From a virus, in the IMG/VR virus record IMGVR_UViG_3300009034_000219, positions 1-22,631 of that record: a stretch of 22,631 nt of DNA. The stretch is one strand, 5' to 3'. The translations under genes and the position numbers were made by a program. This document shows, piece after piece, positions 18,998-22,631 of the stretch. Under the pieces are notes generated by a model that was not told the origin of the DNA, searched no databases, and saw only the letters and a program-made list of their open reading frames with translations. The first letter of the stretch is position 1. Each line of letters begins with the position of its first letter.

Positions 18998-20734
18998 ATG
19001 CTATCTGTAACTTCCCTATTCAATAACGAATGCCAAAAGACTATACCGTCCAGTCCGGCGGTGCGATTTATTATAAGCAATACCGATCATTCCGATCATG
19101 TGCTTAAATATCCCACAATAAAAAGGCGGGTAGATAAACTATCCGCAGGCGATATGACAATAGGCTTAGCTAATCATTTACAGGAATATAATGTGATATT
19201 AAACACACCGGAAACTTATATTTATAATTATCCCGGAAGGGTGAAATTAGGATTTTCAGATGGTGTGGGTAGTGAGGATTTAATTACATTATACGAAGGC
19301 AATTTAATAGATGTCTCATATAAAGGAGTTGAATGTAGTATAAAGTTTCAGGATACTATTGAAAGGCTAAAGAAGCAAATAATAGGCACAAGCCAAGAAT
19401 GTATAGGTCTTCATTATGTGGGAACATATTGCCTTAATCCAGCGGAAATGTTTGCAGCAATGATCAATTCACATAGCACCGAAGCCTTTGGCACAATCGT
19501 TAATTGTGCAGCGTGGGCATCATGGAAAAATGAATGCGGATCGAGAAGTTATCAATTAAGGGGTTCTTCAAAGGGAGAATCAATATTAAAATTAATGGAT
19601 AGAATAAAGGAATTGACGAATACTATATTTTCAGTAGAAGAAAATAAAATATATCCTTCGATAATGAGCATTACAGCCAGTGCAGCGACTTATACCGAAG
19701 AACAAATATTCCCCTTGCCTAAATTGGAAATTGAAACCGATAGAATGGTTAATAAAGTTGAATTGCTATTTTCTCCCAGTTATTTATCAGAAGTTGATAG
19801 TAAGAGTTATAGCACCTACGGAGGACATGAAAAATATTTTGATCACACCGAAGGCAAGTCTCAAATGTTTTTAATATGGCCTGACTTGGGAGTGGCTTAT
19901 CGGGCTGGAGGCATAGCATTTGTTTCGGATTTTTTAGGGAAATATAGCAGACCACTAAAACATTTAGAAATAGAAGTTGGTATGATGGGATATAGACATC
20001 AGATGAATGACCGAGTGTATGTATCTCTTGCAGTTGCTTCCTTAAACAATGAAGCTTTTAGAGTTGAGGGAATAGATATAAAACCGGATAAGGGCAGAAC
20101 TAAATTAGATTTATTTGAAGATAGAATTGCTAAGTATTCAACTTCTTTTAATCCTTTTTATTCCACTATGAGTGATCCATTACATGAGCTTGATAGCTGG
20201 CACGATATGAACCCATCCGGTTATATCAATGGTGTTGTGCGTGCTGCCGTAATATTCGCAGGCAATGAAGTTTTGCTCAGTCCTGATGCAAGCTCTGGTT
20301 GTGTAATTCAAAGAAATGTAATAGAGACATCGGCGGATTCTATACAATGGGTTAAGCATAATATATGTAAAGTAACAACAGGAACAGATGGGCCACTTAC
20401 TCGGATAGCAAATCAAAATTTTAGCATTCAATCTTATTTAGTATATTATCAGAACAATGGATACATATATGCAAGGAATGGTGCAGCCTGGGTATCCACA
20501 GGAGTTACTTTCGATCCAGATAAAGGTGAGGAAATAAAATGCAGGATAGATTTCGGCACACAGAAATGGGGTATATTTATTGATGATATGAATACAGCAA
20601 AAGTTAATTGCATGACTATACAAACTTCATTAGGGGATATAGCAGGATTTCAGATAGCTCAACCTAAAGCAAGTGGTGATGCCATCCTTGATAATATAAT
20701 TATTAGCAATTTCAACCCGGATAAGGGAGCATAA
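18998..20734 (+). CDS. Tail hub / tip protein with C-terminal lectin-like beta-sandwich
   Basis: This 578-residue protein is probably the baseplate hub or tail-tip protein. Residues about 1-130 show the hub-like beta pattern (AGDMTIGLANHLQEYNVILN; GRVKLGFSDGVGSEDLITLY; LIDVSYKGVECSIKFQDTIE). Residues 130-385 continue a beta-rich body (VEGIDIKPDKGRTKLDLFED). From about 395 a concanavalin/LamG-like sandwich follows (DSWHDMNPSGYING, FAGNEVLLSPDASSGCVIQR, EIKCRIDFGTQKWGIFIDD), ending in ILDNIIISNF. The last domain may bind host sugars. No ribosome binding site is seen before ATG 18998, so translation may couple to the small gene upstream. Confidence 0.65.
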   Translation: MLSVTSLFNNECQKTIPSSPAVRFIISNTDHSDHVLKYPTIKRRVDKLSAGDMTIGLANHLQEYNVILNTPETYIYNYPGRVKLGFSDGVGSEDLITLYEGNLIDVSYKGVECSIKFQDTIERLKKQIIGTSQECIGLHYVGTYCLNPAEMFAAMINSHSTEAFGTIVNCAAWASWKNECGSRSYQLRGSSKGESILKLMDRIKELTNTIFSVEENKIYPSIMSITASAATYTEEQIFPLPKLEIETDRMVNKVELLFSPSYLSEVDSKSYSTYGGHEKYFDHTEGKSQMFLIWPDLGVAYRAGGIAFVSDFLGKYSRPLKHLEIEVGMMGYRHQMNDRVYVSLAVASLNNEAFRVEGIDIKPDKGRTKLDLFEDRIAKYSTSFNPFYSTMSDPLHELDSWHDMNPSGYINGVVRAAVIFAGNEVLLSPDASSGCVIQRNVIETSADSIQWVKHNICKVTTGTDGPLTRIANQNFSIQSYLVYYQNNGYIYARNGAAWVSTGVTFDPDKGEEIKCRIDFGTQKWGIFIDDMNTAKVNCMTIQTSLGDIAGFQIAQPKASGDAILDNIIISNFNPDKGA

Positions 20735-21120
20735 TGAAACGCTTTATAGTGGATACTGTAATTGAAGACCAAGAAATAGATGGTGATATTTCGCAGAGTA
20801 TTAAGCCTGCTATTATTCCGCCCGGAATAATTTACGGTGTAGAATATAGCGATGATAAAAAGAAAGCTATCTTGTCTATTGAAGATAGTGTATTTTTAGA
20901 ATATCCAGATTTGCTTATCCAGTTAAAAAATAATGAAATTGAAGGGGAAGAACTAAAAGTAGAAGCCGGGAATATATGCTCTCAATTCAATGTTGATATA
21001 CTTGATAAAAAGGCAGAATTAACAAGGGGAAAATATTTTACAGATAAGTTTATGTGTATGTGTTTCCGGCTCGCACAGAATATCGAAGGTTTATTTTTCA
21101 TAATCAACTCGGTAAAATAA
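20734..21120 (+). CDS. Hypothetical tail-region protein
   Basis: This 128-residue protein starts with TAATG overlap on the tail hub gene. It is acidic in the middle (NNEIEGEELKVEAG), with an N-terminal strand pattern (MKRFIVDTVIEDQEIDGDIS) and a short central Pro-rich turn (IIPPGIIYG). No membrane segment or motif is recognised. It may be a minor tail or baseplate component by position only. Confidence 0.6.
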   Translation: MKRFIVDTVIEDQEIDGDISQSIKPAIIPPGIIYGVEYSDDKKKAILSIEDSVFLEYPDLLIQLKNNEIEGEELKVEAGNICSQFNVDILDKKAELTRGKYFTDKFMCMCFRLAQNIEGLFFIINSVK

Positions 21121-21121
21121 A

Positions 21122-21445
21122 ATGATAGATAGAAAAATAAAAGACGGATTTGAAAAGGGAATATTAGAAGGGGTTACAAGGGATTCCCGAAGGTATAATG
21201 CTGTAAATATTATTTATCAGTTTAATATCGTAGGGGATAACGGCGGATCGTGGACTGTTGATTTAAGCACTAAGCCCCCAACAGTTAAGGGAGGGGCTTC
21301 AGACAATGCTCAATGTATAGTTACAATCACTGAGCAAGTCTGGTTAGATTTATTAGCGGGAAAACTTAACTATCAAGAGTTGCCTATAAGTGGAGATCTA
21401 AAGATAGATAACGTTTTGGTTTTATCAATAGCGATAGAGAGATAA
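21122..21445 (+). CDS. SCP2-like (sterol carrier protein 2 domain) protein
   Basis: This 107-residue protein consists almost wholly of an SCP2-like domain from about residue 28 on: IIYQFNIVGDNGGSWTVDLS, then a turn, CIVTITEQVWLDLLAGKLNY, and the closing LPISGDLKIDNVLVLSIAIE. The pattern of a Gly/Trp strand, a D-L strand, the edge strand followed by a W-D-L-L-x-G-K-L helix, and the G-x-L-K-I strand is the classic SCP2 sequence order, and about 100 residues is the usual length. SCP2 domains have a hydrophobic tunnel that binds lipids in other proteins; nothing here proves lipid binding. No ribosome binding site is seen. It ends by TAATG overlap with the holin-like gene. Confidence 0.75.
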   Translation: MIDRKIKDGFEKGILEGVTRDSRRYNAVNIIYQFNIVGDNGGSWTVDLSTKPPTVKGGASDNAQCIVTITEQVWLDLLAGKLNYQELPISGDLKIDNVLVLSIAIER

Positions 21446-21660
21446 TGAAAGATGCTCATATGGTTATCGGCAAAGAAGCTTTCAAATCAATGCCTCAAGC
21501 CGACCAGAATTATACCATCTACCAAAATCTGAATAATCTTGAACAGAGAATTTATGCCCTTGAACATAAGAATTGGTTTGATAAAAGTAAATCGTTTCTC
21601 GGTGGTATAACGGGAGGAGTCTTGACAATAATTGGTATTAAGTTCGGAGGCTTGGAATGA
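21445..21660 (+). CDS. Holin-like small membrane protein
   Basis: This 71-residue protein has a charged N-terminal coiled-coil segment (IYQNLNNLEQRIYALEHK) and one C-terminal hydrophobic helix at about 51-67 (FLGGITGGVLTIIGIKF). The overall plan resembles one-span holins and XhlA-type holin-associated proteins. It overlaps the SCP2-like gene by one base and the following hydrolase gene by four bases (ATGA), so it is the natural holin candidate of a two-gene lysis cassette. The assignment rests on layout and one membrane helix. Confidence 0.6.
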   Translation: MKDAHMVIGKEAFKSMPQADQNYTIYQNLNNLEQRIYALEHKNWFDKSKSFLGGITGGVLTIIGIKFGGLE

Positions 21661-22076
21661 ATCTACCTCCCTTCCTCATGCGTAGAATAGCTATTAAAAG
21701 GGCATGGACTCTTTTGGATTTACCTTACTCCTGGGGAGGGGACGATCCTATCGCTGGCTTCGATTGCTCAGGCTTAATAATTGAATTGCTTAAATCGGTT
21801 GGCCGACTTCCTCGGAAATTCGATTGCAGAGCTAAGGACTTATTCAATATGTTTCCTAAAGTGGATAAGCCCCGATCCGGTTGCTTGGTATTTTACGGTA
21901 AAGAAGAAATTACTCATGTAGAGTTCTGTATAAATAGATGGCTGGCAATGGGGGCAAGTGGGGGCGGGTCAAAAGTAAATGACCGATTGACTGCTATCAA
22001 ATATAATGCCTTCATTAAGCTAAGACCTATCAAGAGGGATAGACGGATTATAGGGTATGTAGATCCGTTTAGGTAA
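21657..22076 (+). CDS. NlpC/P60 family peptidoglycan hydrolase
   Basis: This 139-residue protein is an NlpC/P60 cysteine peptidase, which cuts peptide stems in bacterial peptidoglycan. The nucleophile is C37 in DLPYSWGGDDPIAGFDCSG, a typical YxWGG...DCSG motif, and H87 in EEITHVEFC is the catalytic histidine. The closing segment GYVDPFR fits the family. No signal peptide or wall-binding domain is present, so it is a compact single domain, likely an endolysin after holin release, though a tail-tip lysin for entry is possible. It overlaps the holin-like gene by ATGA. Confidence 0.85.
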   Translation: MNLPPFLMRRIAIKRAWTLLDLPYSWGGDDPIAGFDCSGLIIELLKSVGRLPRKFDCRAKDLFNMFPKVDKPRSGCLVFYGKEEITHVEFCINRWLAMGASGGGSKVNDRLTAIKYNAFIKLRPIKRDRRIIGYVDPFR

Positions 22077-22087
22077 TAACTTTATAA

Positions 22088-22297
22088 TTATTTCATTATT
22101 TTTAATATTGTTGTTGCCTCTCTATAATTATTACCTATCTCAAAATTCAATGGCTTAATTTCTATTGCCCTTTTTGTTCCCATTACTATAAGAGCAATAA
22201 CAGTATAAAAATGACCTGTTAATATTCTACGATAAATATCTTCCTTAATAGCACCTTCCAATCCATCTTCATGAGTTCCAAAAACTATATTCTCCAT
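22088..22297 (-). CDS. Hypothetical protein (opposite strand)
   Basis: On the - strand a 69-residue protein is preceded by a perfect ribosome binding site, read in its own sense as GGAAGGAGGC, four bases before ATG. It begins ENIVFGTHEDGLEGAIKEDI, then has a hydrophobic stretch (FYTVIALIVMG) followed by TKRAIEIKPLNFEIG, and ends in a short basic helix. No family is recognised. It lies convergent to the hydrolase gene, with an 11-base gap. Together with the next gene it starts a module of opposite direction. Confidence 0.65.
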   Translation of the reverse strand: MENIVFGTHEDGLEGAIKEDIYRRILTGHFYTVIALIVMGTKRAIEIKPLNFEIGNNYREATTILKIMK

Positions 22298-22329
22298 TTT
22301 GCCTCCTTCCTAAAACAATACCCCCTGAG

Positions 22330-22548
22330 CTAACTCCTCTCAACTCTCCTCCTCAGATTCTCCAGCATATCCAGGGCGGCAGGTTTACTGAATAAACTTA
22401 TTACCCCGATAAGGGTATTCTTATATATATGATATTTACCCTTGCATTTATCACAGTGGAATTTAGACCAGGGGCGATTTTGCTCTACCATTTTATCGCA
22501 GTTCGGGCCAAAACATTGGATATTCGATTTTGGCTTTTTAGGGGTCAT
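22330..22548 (-). CDS. Small zinc-finger-like protein (opposite strand)
   Basis: This 72-residue - strand protein is preceded by GAGAGGT at a short spacing. Its N-terminus is basic (MTPKKPKSNIQ) and contains C12-x4-C17 (QCFGPNCDKM) and C32-x2-C35 (FHCDKCKGKYH) with neighbouring His residues, a zinc-binding pattern. The C-terminus is a charged helix (ALDMLENLRRRVERS). It resembles small phage zinc proteins near regulatory or replication genes. It is the first gene behind a probable promoter with a palindromic operator. Confidence 0.65.
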   Translation of the reverse strand: MTPKKPKSNIQCFGPNCDKMVEQNRPWSKFHCDKCKGKYHIYKNTLIGVISLFSKPAALDMLENLRRRVERS

Positions 22549-22568
22549 GATACCTCTCTATGATTTAG

Positions 22569-22590
22569 GGTTCGCCTGGTGAGGGGAACC
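22569..22590. other. Imperfect hairpin between operator and - strand genes
   Basis: GGTTC (22569-22573) pairs with GAACC (22586-22590); after one G-G mismatch, CCT (22575-22577) pairs with AGG (22582-22584) around a GGTG loop. It lies in the 5' leader of the - strand transcript, 20 bases upstream of its first ATG. No T run follows, so it is not a plain terminator. Confidence 0.35.
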
Positions 22591-22598
22591 GAGCTAAT

Positions 22599-22616
22599 TA
22601 ATGCGTTAACGCATTA
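22599..22616. promoter_or_regulatory. 18-bp perfect palindrome over a - strand -10 box, operator candidate
   Basis: TAATGCGTTAACGCATTA at 22599-22616 is a perfect 18-bp palindrome. On the - strand a perfect TATAAT -10 box (22613-22618) overlaps its edge, with the -35 region beyond the window end. A dimeric repressor bound here would block the promoter of the - strand genes. Confidence 0.6.
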
Positions 22617-22631
22617 TAAAGGCTACTTTTA

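Noticed and set aside
22621-22631. GGCTACTTTTA at the window end matches the foot of the 8616-8690 structure (8619-8629)
   Set aside because: An 11-base match is expected many times by chance in a 22-kb window, and the sequence is cut off before any longer match can be seen.

Overview
The window is one block of a tailed-phage (Caudoviricetes) genome or prophage of moderate to low GC. It carries the packaging, head, neck, tail and lysis genes on the + strand, followed by the end of an opposing (- strand) gene group. The structural genes mix a Mu-like head (DUF935 portal fused to a Mu F-like domain, Mu I-like protease, DUF1320 neck protein, Phage_tail_S family protein) with a siphovirus-style long flexible tail (tail tube, G/G-T chaperone pair with a -1 frameshift, tape measure; no sheath gene seen). 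No integrase, tRNA or CRISPR array is visible. The host cannot be named. Most starts have strong GGAGG-type ribosome binding sites, so a bacterium is likely. All stops are standard. The GC-poor, tightly packed genes with many TAATG and ATGA overlaps resemble phages known only from metagenomes.

Layout. 1-214: end of a helix-turn-helix gene. 222-2550: a strong sigma70-type promoter, small and large terminase, then three tiny genes. 2566-4950: portal/minor head fusion. 4951-5544: four very small genes, three Cys-rich and one excisionase-like HTH protein. 5538-5603: a tandem 10-bp repeat and a second promoter. 5610-8598: head protease with in-frame nested scaffold, decoration protein, major capsid protein. 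8605-8690: an unusual structured intergenic region with overlapping inverted repeats (possible pseudoknot and terminator). 8708-11593: a three-domain glycosyltransferase/methyltransferase/glycosyltransferase protein. 11604-14142: neck genes, interrupted by a small Cys-motif protein and a radical SAM/SPASM-like enzyme. 14142-17966: tail tube, chaperones, tape measure. 17975-20734: two distal tail proteins with carbohydrate-binding-like domains, with a small secreted membrane protein between them. 20734-22076: a hypothetical gene, an SCP2-like lipid-carrier domain protein, a holin-like protein and an NlpC/P60 hydrolase. 22088-22631: two small - strand genes and a palindromic operator-like site over their likely -10 box. 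No gene-free stretch exceeds 300 bases.

How it fits together. Terminase docks on the portal. Protease, scaffold, decoration and capsid proteins build the head, and the neck and tail genes follow in assembly order. The enzymes set inside the structural operon (glycosyltransferase fusion and radical SAM enzyme) are best explained as modifiers of virion proteins or of the host surface, but that is inference. The two + strand promoters share the same geometry, with TTGACA, an 18-bp spacer, a -10 box and an ATG 6-7 bp later. The terminase and protease/scaffold transcripts may therefore be leaderless. The most unusual points are the structured region 8616-8690, the paired leaderless promoters with the tandem operator-like repeat, the SCP2-like gene, the glycosyltransferase fusion and the radical SAM gene with its coupled partner.
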